Origin: JAFGFY01 sp964520425
Lineage (GTDB): Bacteria > Desulfobacterota > DSM-4660 > Desulfatiglandales > HGW-15
Direction: 5' to 3'
DNA length: 64,000 nt
Assembly: GCA_964520425.1 (NCBI GenBank)
Contig: CAZFMX010000006.1
Span: forward strand, 1-64,000
Shown here: positions 7,762 to 17,976 of the stretch, one piece after another
Numbering within the stretch: position 1 is the stretch's first letter
Layout of the letters: each line of letters begins with the position of its first letter
Notes under the pieces: model-generated
Seen by the model: the letters and a program-made list of their open reading frames with translations, nothing else
What the model was told of the DNA's origin: nothing
Databases searched by the model: none
Made by a program: the position numbers and the translations under genes

Positions 7762-8133
7762 TTACATCTCTGTTTCTTTAACTTGCCACTTATTAGCAAT
7801 ATCTAAGGAATAAGATATCCCTCCCCAATCCAAAACTATCTTTGAGCCCTGCATTAAATCAATATAATCTTCTTCTCTATATTCCATCCCATTAATAACA
7901 TATGTAAAAATTTGGTCTGAATCATTCAAGGATAAAAAGCTATCGCCTTTATGTTTGGGTACAAGGATAAGGTATTCGGATTTGTATAAAGATACCTTTC
8001 TATCGCATCTTATAAGAATGGCCTCTCGGTTTTTTTTATTCTTCATATGTTTTACAAAAGTCGCCTCTACTGGTAGTTCAGGAGCGAAACCTTCTGTAGA
8101 AAAAAAGTAAAATGATTTAAACTCAATACTCAT
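7762..8133 (-). CDS. candidate immunity protein for the adjacent Rhs toxin
   Basis: A 123-residue acidic cytoplasmic protein with no signal peptide, starting MSIEFKSFYFFSTEGFAPEL. I recognise no family. It begins 11 nt after the stop of the giant Rhs gene, on the same strand, and is followed by a terminator. This is the standard position of an immunity gene in Rhs/polymorphic toxin loci, where the small protein binds and neutralises the C-terminal toxin domain in the producing cell. The immunity role rests on that position only. Alternative: an unrelated small hypothetical gene. Confidence 0.6.
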   Translation of the reverse strand: MSIEFKSFYFFSTEGFAPELPVEATFVKHMKNKKNREAILIRCDRKVSLYKSEYLILVPKHKGDSFLSLNDSDQIFTYVINGMEYREEDYIDLMQGSKIVLDWGGISYSLDIANKWQVKETEM

Positions 8134-8144
8134 AATTATATCCT

Positions 8145-11100
8145 TTAAAGTTGTGGTGTTAAACGTTTAACTGAAATTATTTGAATTTGTTTCTTTGGAT
8201 CGGGCACTAAATATTCGGGAAGTCCACCAATATTTTCATCCAGAGGATCGGCCATTTTACGGATAACACCAGTATCGTCAGTTAAGATCCCTTGAACTAT
8301 ATACCTACCTGTATTCCTTATTTCACTACGAGTGGGCAGACCGGCAACATCTCGATAATTTTTTACAGTTCTTGGGTCAATAGGTGTCCATGACCTACCA
8401 TATAATTTCGCGTGTACACCACCAAAAACTCTGTAGACAACTTCTGCTTCACAATCATCAACATCATCGCTTATCAAATCTTTTAAATCATCAATTACAT
8501 TTTCTGCCCATTTACTTCCAAATGCAGCAGCTATGGCTAAACCACCTATAACTATTATTTCATCAATAGGTCCTGTAAAAACGTCATCAATCCCAGCCCA
8601 AAGCCCATGAGAATCCGACAAATTAATAGGATTATTTTCAGTATAGGAAAACACATTTATTCCACCCAGTTGCCCAATCGGATCAGGAGTTAGATACCTC
8701 CCCGTCCCAAGATCATAGTATCGATGGTAGTTGTAATGCAGTCCCGTTTCCTCATCATAATACTGTCCGGGAAATCTGATGTTATTCACCACTGTGGAGT
8801 CAGGGTTGATGGTGGCTTCTCCAAAAGGTTTGTAGAACGCCTGCCAGACCATGGCGCCGGATGAATCGGTCATGAACTGAGGTGTACCGAGGCGGTCGTT
8901 CAGATAATAATAGATCGACTGTGTGGCCACGTCCACCATGGCCGTCCGAATCTTTCCCATGTAGAGGTATTCTTTAGTGATTGTCCCGTCGAGTAGACCC
9001 TCTGCAATCAGATTGCCGTTCAAGTCATAGTGGAACAGGGTTGTTTCACCATTCACTGTCTTCATGACCCTCTGGCCTAACCCATTATACGTGTATTCAC
9101 CTAATGTCGTCAGACCCTCTTCCACCTTAATGAGCCGGTTATTTTGGTTATATGTGAGAGTTTTGGTCCCCATCTCTATGACGCTGCCGTTCGCATCATA
9201 GGAAAAGGTGTTCGGGTTTAATCCTGTGACCTCATCCATTTTGTTGGTTCCGGTAGCGTAGGCGTAATCATCTGTGTACGTATTGATGACTCTGGTTAAT
9301 CGGTTGCCCACATTGTCATAGGTGTAACTGATATCGCCGTACCACCCCTGGGCTGTCTCGAGCCGGTTCAGGGCGTCATACGTGAATGTTTGGTCATATC
9401 CTGAGAGATTGGGATATGTGAAGGACACAAGATTACGGTTGTTGTCATACTCGTAGATCTTCTCCATTTGTTCGCCGGGATTAGCCACTTGTAGGCAGTT
9501 GCATTCCCCTGACTGGTTGTAAACCACACCACCGGCCCCGTTGGTCATGCCGTTCGGTCCGGCGAAGGGGTTGTAGGTCATGCCGCTGACCAAGGGCGTT
9601 GTCACGCTATTATACGTTGTGTCCAGGTCCTGCATCCTTCCCATGGTATCTCTCGTGTAGGCCAACGTGCGGTCGGATGGATAGGCCACATCCAATATTC
9701 GATTGCCGGGTGAGTAGACCTGATCAAACGTATAGGCCTGCCCATTGATCGTGGCGGTCTTTTGCGTGAGTCTTCCCCTTGAATCATAGTCGAAGGTCGT
9801 GGCGCCCGAAGGATCGGTCATGCCTGTTCTACGGCCGATGCCATTTTGGGTGGTATTATCGTAGGTGTAAGTAATGCTATAAGCCGGAAGACCATTGTAG
9901 ATTGGGAAGTTGACATCTATGAGCCGATTAAGGTTATCGTAGGTATAGTCTACTGTGATATTATTCGCGTCGGTCTTACTGACCGGATTGCTTGCCTCAT
10001 CATACGCATAGGTCACTGTACCGCTATCAGGCGAATTCGTGTAAACCACCCTCCCCATGTCATCATATTCATAGGTCGTCATTTGCCCTTCCGCGTCGGT
10101 CATTGTTTCGAGATTTCCATGGCCATCATAGGTGTATGACGTTATGGCGCTGCCCGGTTGTTCAACCTCTTTTAGCCGGTTCATAACATCATAATAATAT
10201 AGGGTCTCATTTAATTCCCCGTCGGTGACGGAAGAGACATTTCCCGTATTAAGATCATAAGCGTACTCCGTAAATGCCTCATTAACATCGATCTCCTTCC
10301 AGAGCATGCCTGGGATGTTTGAGCCCTGATAATCCCAACCCTTCCAGGACGTTCTGGTCGCTGACGCATCATATTTGCTCATTTCAGTTCGATTACCCTG
10401 AGCGTCATAGGTATATTCAATATAGTTATTCTCCACATCTGTTGTCCGGTACAGACGGCCATAATCGGGAAAGTATTGAAAAGCACGTGTGACACCATCC
10501 TCATCAATCGTAGAATCAGGCAACCCGGCTATGTTGTAAACAATGCTGCTTGTGCTCGAGTCTGCAAGATAGTCAATGTCCGTGACCCTGCCCCTTCCGT
10601 CATACTCAAAATGCCTTGATTTTCCGTTTTCATCCGTCACCAGCCCGACCTGACCGGCCGCATCATATAAAGAGAGAACCGTGTTTCCCAGGCTTCCGAC
10701 TTCGGGTCTTGTGATGGTCAGCAAGTCTCCGGTGATCGGATCATAGGTGAAGGAAGTTGTGTCGCCTGTCCCCGGTCGGGGACCGTCAATGAATAGGACT
10801 TGACCGTCTGAATTATAGGTAAGTTGGGTAGTGTATGTGTATTCGATCACATAGCCGAAGGCATTTTTTGTAAACCCTTTTTCGATGATCCTGTAAAGCA
10901 GTTTTGTGGGGTTCTCATTGTAGATCCCTGGCGTATCACCCGGATCATTGGGATTATCATAATCCCAGATCGTTTCTTTGTTTCCACTACCCAGGAGACT
11001 CGGTTCTGTCCTGGTCAACGGCGCACTCATATCGGGATGATAGGTATAAGTAATCACCCTCTCTTCAGTGGAACCCACGGCCAGGATGAGTGTCTCCGGA

Positions 11101-14100
11101 TTTCCATGGCCATCATAATCCTGATACTGGTTGATGGTGCCGCCTGCATATTCCACCTCGATGAGTCGAAAGGCCTCATCATAATCCAAACCCACGGCGT
11201 TGGTGTCGCTGTAGGGGGCATTTGGAAGCCCGGTCATGGCGGTCACCTTTCTGCGACCATCTGTTTCAGACAAGGTGTAGAACCGCAAGGTGCCGTAGGC
11301 ATCCGTGACCTCGACCTGTGTATCGCTGACATAATTGATAGTCATACCTTGACCGTCAATAGTAAAGCTGCTGGTTACCCTGTCGCTGGCATCATAACCC
11401 CAAGTGTTCAGGTCATGCCCTGCCTTGTCTTCTTTCTTTGTAAGATTGTGAATGTCGTTGGAATCAGCATAGGTATAGTCAAATCCAGACCCGTCCGCAT
11501 AGGTCACGGAGGTTAGGTTTTGATTGCCGTCATAACCAAAGTCCACCCATATCCCGTCGGAAATAGCCGGAGTCATAGGACCTGACACATAATCCAGAAG
11601 ATCGTTCGCGTCATAGTGAAAGAAGATCACACGACCGGTTATGCTGTCTGTCACGCTCTCCAGGCGCCCCTGGGTATCGTAAGCAAGCTCCAAGCGGTTG
11701 CCTTTTTCATCTTCCATCCAATCCAGGCGGCCGGCAGAGGAAAATCCGTATCTAGTTCCGTCCAACAGGTACCAGACATACTCACCCGATTCGGCCCTGA
11801 CCTCGCTCTCTTCTCCGAAGACTCCCGCGTACTCGCCCTCCTGCTGCTCAAAGAAGTAGAGGGCCGAACCCGTGTTATCCAAAATCTTCAGATAAGTCGC
11901 TCCTCCCAACGAAAAGGAGGGATTGAGGGTTGCTTCGTAGGTGTGGGTCCACCCATACCCTAGGGCGCCCAGTTCATCGGATTGGCTGTTGTAGGCCGCA
12001 CTCAAAGATAAGCCCAGACTGTTGGGTGAGGAGAAGGAAAGGTCGTCTCTGGTCTCCAACAGGTTTCCATTCAATATGCGAATGGACTGGGCCAAGAGGC
12101 CTCCACCTCCCTCCTGCTCATCCCCATTGGACCCACTGATCCCATAATCAACGTTCTGTGGAGCCTCGCCTACCACGATGGTGACCGAATCCGTGGCAGG
12201 AACCCCTGAACCCTGTACCGTAATGGTGTACGTGGTGGTCACTGTCGGTCCAGGAATAAGTTGGTATGAACCGTTTACAGTCACATTTCCGATGCCCTGG
12301 TCGATGCTGGCTGTAGTGGCGTTTGTGGAGGTCCACGTGAGAGTGGGCGTCTCTCCGGTTTGAATGGTTGTAGAATCAGCGCTAATCGAAACAGTAGGTG
12401 GAACTGAAGTGAGATACAATTCCAAACTCGTCACCTGATCAGCCACAATACCAACCGGATCGCTCCAGACCTGATTGCCACCGTAATCCGCACGGAACTT
12501 GAAAGTGGCAGCCGGAACTAGAAATTCGGCTATTCCGTTGGAATCTGTGATCTCGGCCCAATCAAGATAAGCGCCGGATTCGGAGAAGAGATAGACATTG
12601 GCTCCTGCGAGATCAGAAACGCCCTGGAGAACATGGACTTCGGCAGTGCCGTGCGGGATTGTGAATTCCTCTGAATACGTTGCAGGTAGGTCATAGACCG
12701 GGGTCCAGAACACATGGCCCATGTAGTTCAATCGGAACCTGAATGTCCCATCAGGGAGAGGATGAGAGATCTGGCCATTCTCATCTGTAGTGCCTGAGAG
12801 GCCGAGATAGGATCCACTCTCGTCAAATATGTCGTATTCAATCCCCACAAGGGGATCTCCCGCCCCCCTGAGCACGGTCAAAGTAAAGATATTCCAAAAC
12901 TCATCACAACCTATATCCCACCAGTCGTTGGGCCTGGGTTCACCGTCGATGTCATCTTCGGGCGCGCCGCTGTTTGTGGCCGCACCGATACAAGGCGAGG
13001 ATGATTGTATATGATAATCCTCTCCGTAGGGGTAGGGATTGACGAACAAAGGATCCGAATTGATGATGTGGTGGGTTGGATCAATAGACCATCCCTCAAT
13101 ATCACAATAGAGGATATAGTTCTGATTAATAGTACCTAGAATACTTGAGGAAACGTTTCCATATATTATCGTGTTGGTAACCGTCGTGAAGTAGTTGTTA
13201 ATAAAGCTGATACCGTAGGTTCCATTATATGCTATCGTACAGTTCATGATTCTAGGAGTGAGAAAGGAATCAACATAAATTCCACTGGCTCCGTTTTCCA
13301 CAACAAGACAGTTCGTTATGTTCGGAGAAGAATTATTACCCTCGATATATATTCCGTTCTGAGCACTTCCCTTGATAATACAGTTGATGATGATTGGTGA
13401 TGAAGTGTTCTCGATTATTATACCATCGTTGCCCGCGTTCAGAATCGTGAAACCGGACACGACCGAGTTTTGCCCTTCACCAGTGTGAAAATAGAACCCA
13501 TTTCCTGTCCCATCAAGATCAATAATACAACTCTCAGGTCCGCTTGCCGACACCAGTGTAATGGCCTTGCCCTGAAAATCGAGGTTCTGGTTCCCGGGTC
13601 CGCGATAGGTTCCGGCAGGAATAATTATCGTATCCCCATTTGATGCGGCATCAATCAGCGGTTGAATCTTAGTCAATCCGGCATTGCCCGCCTCATCACA
13701 CCCCATGTCATACCCTCCATCGGGCCTTGGATCACCGTCAATATCATTCGTCGGCGCTCCTTCTGCCGTGCCTAAATCAATGCAGGGGGAGTTAGAGTCA
13801 AGATGATAATCCCCGCCTTCCGGGACCAAGTTAATGAACAATGGATCTGCATTGATGTTCCCCTCACCCGGATACACGACACCATCATATTGAATATCAA
13901 CATCATCAATATTACAGTAGGTTGCGGTGATCGTACCGGTTGTATCGTAGAGGCTGACATGGGTATAGAGACCTTCGCCGCTAGCCCATACAATGGAGTT
14001 TTTGAGTGTCGGTCCGGTCCCTCCTAAGACAAATACCTCTTGACTCGTATTATTCGCTATTGTGCAATTCATAAGGGTTGTCAAGCCGGCATTATTCGTA

Positions 14101-14783
14101 ACGATCCCAGGATTGCCGTTTTCCACAATAAGACAATTCGTTATAACGGGAGATGGATCCCCATATTGTCCCTGAACGCGAATGCCAGCGCCATTGCTAC
14201 CCCGAATGATGCACTGGCTTATTGTGGGGGATGCATCCAATATATATATACCGTCTGATACTGCATTGCTAATTGTAACACCCGATAGTACCGAATCTGA
14301 ACCCTCGGATAATTCAAATCTAAAACCGCCCTCGGTTCCGTTAAGATCAATAATGCAGTTCTCAGGCCCATTTATGGATTTGACGGTTATGGCTTTTCCT
14401 TGGAAACTGATATCTGGATAGCCTGAGAAATAGTGTGTTCCATCAGCGATATAGATTGTGTCGCCAGGAGAGGCAAAAGTAATGGCAGCCTGAATCGATT
14501 CTCCCTCCTCAACAATAAGGGGATCATCATCAATGGAGGCTTCAAAAGTGCTGCCCAGCTTGGCGTGGAAACCGGGATTGAGGGTAATCGTATTCGTTGC
14601 ATGAAGGGTAGCACTGGCCCCCACCTCCACGGTACACGTATCTTGAGTGTATATGTTCGCATCAGAATAGTAGGTACCGCTAAGCTCTCCTGTAAGAGGT
14701 AGATCATCTGCGAAAGCATCTTTCATAGAAAGCAACAGAGTGAAGAGCAGGAGAAACGAGCATACAAGGTTCTTCTTATTCAT
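8145..14783 (-). CDS. secreted Rhs/YD-repeat polymorphic toxin with beta-helix repeats
   Basis: A 2212-residue protein. In order: a Sec signal peptide (about 1-25); a short 3-coathanger-stack-like segment (TLNPGFHAKLGSTFEA, near 70); two tandem right-handed beta-helix blocks (about 88-365 and 370-630), each ending in a similar SPCI...DIDGDPRPD motif; two carboxypeptidase-regulatory-like repeats (about 638-795); an Ig/PKD-like domain (about 797-880); a long run of YD repeats (about 900-2000); and the Rhs core end, YHRYYDLGTGRYLTPDPIGQ (near 2028). The variable C-terminus (about 2111-2212: YRVFGG, GRSWTPIDPRTV, NTGRYIVQG, GGLPEYLVP) resembles the TreTu class of ADP-ribosyltransferase toxins. 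The signal peptide points to Sec export, not type VI secretion. A small downstream gene is the likely immunity partner. Confidence 0.85.
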   Translation of the reverse strand: MNKKNLVCSFLLLFTLLLSMKDAFADDLPLTGELSGTYYSDANIYTQDTCTVEVGASATLHATNTITLNPGFHAKLGSTFEASIDDDPLIVEEGESIQAAITFASPGDTIYIADGTHYFSGYPDISFQGKAITVKSINGPENCIIDLNGTEGGFRFELSEGSDSVLSGVTISNAVSDGIYILDASPTISQCIIRGSNGAGIRVQGQYGDPSPVITNCLIVENGNPGIVTNNAGLTTLMNCTIANNTSQEVFVLGGTGPTLKNSIVWASGEGLYTHVSLYDTTGTITATYCNIDDVDIQYDGVVYPGEGNINADPLFINLVPEGGDYHLDSNSPCIDLGTAEGAPTNDIDGDPRPDGGYDMGCDEAGNAGLTKIQPLIDAASNGDTIIIPAGTYRGPGNQNLDFQGKAITLVSASGPESCIIDLDGTGNGFYFHTGEGQNSVVSGFTILNAGNDGIIIENTSSPIIINCIIKGSAQNGIYIEGNNSSPNITNCLVVENGASGIYVDSFLTPRIMNCTIAYNGTYGISFINNYFTTVTNTIIYGNVSSSILGTINQNYILYCDIEGWSIDPTHHIINSDPLFVNPYPYGEDYHIQSSSPCIGAATNSGAPEDDIDGEPRPNDWWDIGCDEFWNIFTLTVLRGAGDPLVGIEYDIFDESGSYLGLSGTTDENGQISHPLPDGTFRFRLNYMGHVFWTPVYDLPATYSEEFTIPHGTAEVHVLQGVSDLAGANVYLFSESGAYLDWAEITDSNGIAEFLVPAATFKFRADYGGNQVWSDPVGIVADQVTSLELYLTSVPPTVSISADSTTIQTGETPTLTWTSTNATTASIDQGIGNVTVNGSYQLIPGPTVTTTYTITVQGSGVPATDSVTIVVGEAPQNVDYGISGSNGDEQEGGGGLLAQSIRILNGNLLETRDDLSFSSPNSLGLSLSAAYNSQSDELGALGYGWTHTYEATLNPSFSLGGATYLKILDNTGSALYFFEQQEGEYAGVFGEESEVRAESGEYVWYLLDGTRYGFSSAGRLDWMEDEKGNRLELAYDTQGRLESVTDSITGRVIFFHYDANDLLDYVSGPMTPAISDGIWVDFGYDGNQNLTSVTYADGSGFDYTYADSNDIHNLTKKEDKAGHDLNTWGYDASDRVTSSFTIDGQGMTINYVSDTQVEVTDAYGTLRFYTLSETDGRRKVTAMTGLPNAPYSDTNAVGLDYDEAFRLIEVEYAGGTINQYQDYDGHGNPETLILAVGSTEERVITYTYHPDMSAPLTRTEPSLLGSGNKETIWDYDNPNDPGDTPGIYNENPTKLLYRIIEKGFTKNAFGYVIEYTYTTQLTYNSDGQVLFIDGPRPGTGDTTSFTYDPITGDLLTITRPEVGSLGNTVLSLYDAAGQVGLVTDENGKSRHFEYDGRGRVTDIDYLADSSTSSIVYNIAGLPDSTIDEDGVTRAFQYFPDYGRLYRTTDVENNYIEYTYDAQGNRTEMSKYDASATRTSWKGWDYQGSNIPGMLWKEIDVNEAFTEYAYDLNTGNVSSVTDGELNETLYYYDVMNRLKEVEQPGSAITSYTYDGHGNLETMTDAEGQMTTYEYDDMGRVVYTNSPDSGTVTYAYDEASNPVSKTDANNITVDYTYDNLNRLIDVNFPIYNGLPAYSITYTYDNTTQNGIGRRTGMTDPSGATTFDYDSRGRLTQKTATINGQAYTFDQVYSPGNRILDVAYPSDRTLAYTRDTMGRMQDLDTTYNSVTTPLVSGMTYNPFAGPNGMTNGAGGVVYNQSGECNCLQVANPGEQMEKIYEYDNNRNLVSFTYPNLSGYDQTFTYDALNRLETAQGWYGDISYTYDNVGNRLTRVINTYTDDYAYATGTNKMDEVTGLNPNTFSYDANGSVIEMGTKTLTYNQNNRLIKVEEGLTTLGEYTYNGLGQRVMKTVNGETTLFHYDLNGNLIAEGLLDGTITKEYLYMGKIRTAMVDVATQSIYYYLNDRLGTPQFMTDSSGAMVWQAFYKPFGEATINPDSTVVNNIRFPGQYYDEETGLHYNYHRYYDLGTGRYLTPDPIGQLGGINVFSYTENNPINLSDSHGLWAGIDDVFTGPIDEIIVIGGLAIAAAFGSKWAENVIDDLKDLISDDVDDCEAEVVYRVFGGVHAKLYGRSWTPIDPRTVKNYRDVAGLPTRSEIRNTGRYIVQGILTDDTGVIRKMADPLDENIGGLPEYLVPDPKKQIQIISVKRLTPQL

Positions 14784-14858
14784 TATTTCCTCCTATCGAG
14801 GTTCAGCGCTTAGTGTTTCACTGGTTTCCAATCTCTGAACGGGGAACCTGTTTGATAG

Positions 14859-16514
14859 TTAATTCTTATCTTCAATAGCAGCTAATCTAGCTTCGAGTTC
14901 CGCGTTCTTCTTCTCAAGCTGAATAAGATACAGTGTGAGTTCTTCAATCTTCTGCATCTGTTTGGTCATCATCTCGGACATGGCCAGCCCTTCCTGCTTG
15001 ACTTCCCTTGCTGAAGGGATATCAGGGAGGTGTTTGTTATCTTTGATATAGGATTCAACTTCTGAGAGGGATGGAAGAACATAATCCTCATTAAAAATAA
15101 AGTCTGACCAACCAGTTTCGACCTTGACTTCCTCTGCCCGAATAGTGCCTTTTACATCAAGCCTGTTGTCGGGTGATGTGGTGCCAATACCTACGAAACC
15201 ATTTGCATTTATTTTTAATGCAACAGTATCAACTGTACCATCTTGATTTGAATCTGTACTCACGAAGAAACCATCATTAGCATCATTTGAAGGGATTTCA
15301 AAACCAACATGAAAACTTGATGCTGATGTCCCAGACGTGGTGATTATTGATGCTAGTGTAGAGCCTCCAACATCAGAAGATGGTGCAGTAGTGGGTTTAA
15401 ATATAAAACCAGCATTGCCGGTTCCAATATCTACATTCCCTCCAAAAAAGTTGTTAGCTCCTGCCTCTACATAGACGCCGTAATCCACATTTTGATCTAT
15501 ATCTACATAGAGACCATAAGCCTTTCCACCGGGATCACTATCGCAATCGACTCTGAAAAAGCCTCCATATACATTCCCGCCCACGATTGCGTCAGATTCA
15601 ACATCAACGAAAGAATACGAGCCATAAACACTCTGAGAAACTGTACCATTATCAATATTGCCGACCGAATAAGACCCATAGACATTTCCCGTTACCGTAC
15701 CACCACTGGTTAGTGCCTGAAAATGCCCACCTAACATATTTCTAATGCCAGATGTAGCATTCCCAACACTTCCGTTCATGAGCCTGACGTTTCCAACTAT
15801 CCCACAAATTTGACCTGTCTCCGTATTAGTCTGATCAATTTCAGTGATGCTTCTTATTCCATTGAGATGATCATTAAAATCAGTAAGTCCAGAGGTTTTT
15901 CTCGTGTAAACATAAAGTCCTTGATAATCGGCCTCAGTATCCAGCGAGCCGTCGTAAATCTTGACATGACTATCCCAAGGATCGGTTGTGCCGATGCCGA
16001 TGTTGCCGTCATTACCTATGAACATTCTCACCGCAGGGGCATCATCTCCATTTTGCATACCATCTTGTGAGTAAAATCGTATACCAGTATCATACATTCT
16101 TATAGCATTGATGGTGTCAGACCCGTTTATACCTAACACATTGTATTTATTGTCTGGAATTCTGCGATATCCATTCCAATATAAATCGAGAGAATGATTT
16201 CCCATATGGCCAATAAAGCCCCCCTTCTGGTTGATCAAATAGGGACCACCCCATATATCATTTGGGACACTGGAACTTGAGTCTAATATTACATTAGAAT
16301 TTGCTCGAATCTGCCCATTGACATGTAATTTATCAGTGGGAGTAGATGTCCCGATGCCGACATTGCCGGGATTTGTGGTGATAATGTCATCCCCACTATC
16401 AACCCAGGAATCTGCTGAAGGGTCTTGTTGCGCTAACGCAAAACCTGTTATGAGAAAAGAGGATGTGATCACTGCGAATAAAATGATGGCCGGATGTAAT
16501 CTTTTCATTTTCAT
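14859..16514 (-). CDS. repeat-rich secreted surface protein with C-terminal coiled coil
   Basis: A 551-residue protein with a signal peptide (cleavage after about residue 28). It has three GN(V/I)GIGT-type motifs (NPGNVGIGTSTP, NDGNIGIGTTDP, NGFVGIGTTSP) and a glycine-rich central block of repeated VYGSYS/VYGGFF units that should form a beta-rich fibre. The end carries the conserved segment beginning LPSLSEVESYIKDNKHLPDI, then a coiled coil (QKIEELTLYLIQLEKKNAEL). Such tails are common in Bacteroidota surface and fibre-like proteins; function is unknown. It is strongly similar to the next gene upstream, indicating tandem duplication, and precedes the Rhs gene by 75 nt in the same orientation. 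Confidence 0.75.
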   Translation of the reverse strand: MKMKRLHPAIILFAVITSSFLITGFALAQQDPSADSWVDSGDDIITTNPGNVGIGTSTPTDKLHVNGQIRANSNVILDSSSSVPNDIWGGPYLINQKGGFIGHMGNHSLDLYWNGYRRIPDNKYNVLGINGSDTINAIRMYDTGIRFYSQDGMQNGDDAPAVRMFIGNDGNIGIGTTDPWDSHVKIYDGSLDTEADYQGLYVYTRKTSGLTDFNDHLNGIRSITEIDQTNTETGQICGIVGNVRLMNGSVGNATSGIRNMLGGHFQALTSGGTVTGNVYGSYSVGNIDNGTVSQSVYGSYSFVDVESDAIVGGNVYGGFFRVDCDSDPGGKAYGLYVDIDQNVDYGVYVEAGANNFFGGNVDIGTGNAGFIFKPTTAPSSDVGGSTLASIITTSGTSASSFHVGFEIPSNDANDGFFVSTDSNQDGTVDTVALKINANGFVGIGTTSPDNRLDVKGTIRAEEVKVETGWSDFIFNEDYVLPSLSEVESYIKDNKHLPDIPSAREVKQEGLAMSEMMTKQMQKIEELTLYLIQLEKKNAELEARLAAIEDKN

Positions 16515-16596
16515 GTCTCCTCAAATATTAAGAACGTAATATTGTTAGTTGAGCCTTTTAAACCACAGGCCAGTCTCTGCACAGACCAGTCTTCGG

Positions 16597-17976
16597 TTAA
16601 TTATTATTTGCTTCTAAAGAAGCTATTCTTTTCTCAAGTTCAATAATATAAAGTGTGAGTTCTTCAATCTTCTGCATTTGCTTGGTCATCATCTCGGACA
16701 TGGCCAACCCTTCTTCTTTGACTTCCCTTGCTGAAGGGATATCAGGGAGGTGTTTGTTCTTTTTGATAAAGGATTCGACTTCCGTGAGGGATGGAAGATT
16801 GTAGGTTTCATCAAAGACAAAGTCTGACCAACCGGTATCGACTTTAACCTCCTCAGCCCGGATGGTGCCTTTTACATCCAATTTGTGATCAGGCGTCAGT
16901 GTTCCAATACCGATATTACCGACATTGTTTATGGTTATTCGTTCAAAATTATTCCTGAAGTCCGTATTGTTAAGACTTGTGAAGGATCCCGCAGCACCGG
17001 TGTAAAAACCCAGTTGTCCATCGCTCCTATGCATTATTGCTGCAAAATCATTGTTTGAGCCGGAACCTAATGTAAAAAGATCCGTTGTGTCATCATATTC
17101 TAAATCACCATCCCGCGAAAAAAGGATGCTCCCTCTTACATATCCATTGTCCGGCGAATTAGTAATGCCATCTATTTCAACAACTCCTATGGTATGTTCA
17201 AATCTCCCTTGTCCCATAACGTGTAGAGTCTCCTTAGCATTTGTTGTCCCAATGCCGACATTTCCTCCGAAATAGTTGTTAGCCCCGGTCGTTACATAGA
17301 GGCCGTAATCCACATTATCTTTTATATCCACATAGATTCCATAAGCCTTCCCACCTGGATCACTATCAGAATCAACTTTGAAATAGCCTCCATATACATT
17401 CCCTTGTACGATCGCGTCAGGTTCAACATCAGCGTATGAAAACGATCCATAAACGGCCCCGGAAACTGTACCATAATCGATATTGCTGAGCGAATAAGAT
17501 CCATAGGCACCGCCCGTTATCGTACCGCCAAAGGCGTCTGTCTGAAAAGCCCCGCCCATGATACTTTTAATGCCCGATGCAGCATTCCCAACACTCCCGT
17601 TTAAGAGCCTGGCCAGTCCATACATCCCATAAATATGACCTGTCTCCCCATTAACCTGGTCCATTACATTGAGACTTCTTATTCCACAGAGGAAATCATT
17701 GAAATCGGTAAGTCCCGAAATCTTTTTCGTGTAAGCATAAAGTCCATTAAAAGAGTCTTCTGTATTCAACGAGTTGGTATAAACCTTAACACGGCTTCCC
17801 TCTGGATTGATTGTGCCGATACCGACGTTGCCTTCATTGTCCACATAAACGACATCAGTCGGGCTACCATCTGCAGCATCGAGAGAATGACCGTCCCCTT
17901 GCCCAAAGGCGATGTTTGTGAGAGGAAAGAGGGTTGTGAAAGTAGCAAATAGAATTGTTAGATATGCTCTTTTCAT
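16597..17976 (-). CDS. repeat-rich secreted surface protein, paralogue of neighbour
   Basis: A 459-residue protein with a signal peptide (about 1-25) and a good ribosome-binding site (GGAGG, 6-7 nt before ATG). It shares with its neighbour the GIGT motifs, the block from GLYAYTKKISGLTDFND through repeated VYGS(F/Y) units to VDYGLYVTTGANNYFGGN, and the C-terminal LPSLTEVESFIKKNKHLPDI plus coiled coil. The two are clearly paralogues, differing mainly by inserted middle segments. It is the first gene of the four-gene Rhs operon. A surface fibre or adhesin-like role is inferred from repeats and export signal; I know no experimentally defined function. Confidence 0.75.
   Translation of the reverse strand: MKRAYLTILFATFTTLFPLTNIAFGQGDGHSLDAADGSPTDVVYVDNEGNVGIGTINPEGSRVKVYTNSLNTEDSFNGLYAYTKKISGLTDFNDFLCGIRSLNVMDQVNGETGHIYGMYGLARLLNGSVGNAASGIKSIMGGAFQTDAFGGTITGGAYGSYSLSNIDYGTVSGAVYGSFSYADVEPDAIVQGNVYGGYFKVDSDSDPGGKAYGIYVDIKDNVDYGLYVTTGANNYFGGNVGIGTTNAKETLHVMGQGRFEHTIGVVEIDGITNSPDNGYVRGSILFSRDGDLEYDDTTDLFTLGSGSNNDFAAIMHRSDGQLGFYTGAAGSFTSLNNTDFRNNFERITINNVGNIGIGTLTPDHKLDVKGTIRAEEVKVDTGWSDFVFDETYNLPSLTEVESFIKKNKHLPDIPSAREVKEEGLAMSEMMTKQMQKIEELTLYIIELEKRIASLEANNN

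Noticed and set aside
10824..11516. 230-residue plus-strand open frame inside the Rhs gene
   Set aside because: It is antisense to the YD-repeat coding frame, has no ribosome-binding site and an isoleucine/glycine pattern that mirrors the repeats; a shadow frame.
9000..12100. Regular repeats resembling a CRISPR or satellite array
   Set aside because: The periodicity is degenerate and codon-based, coming from YD/Rhs repeats; no identical repeats with unique spacers exist.
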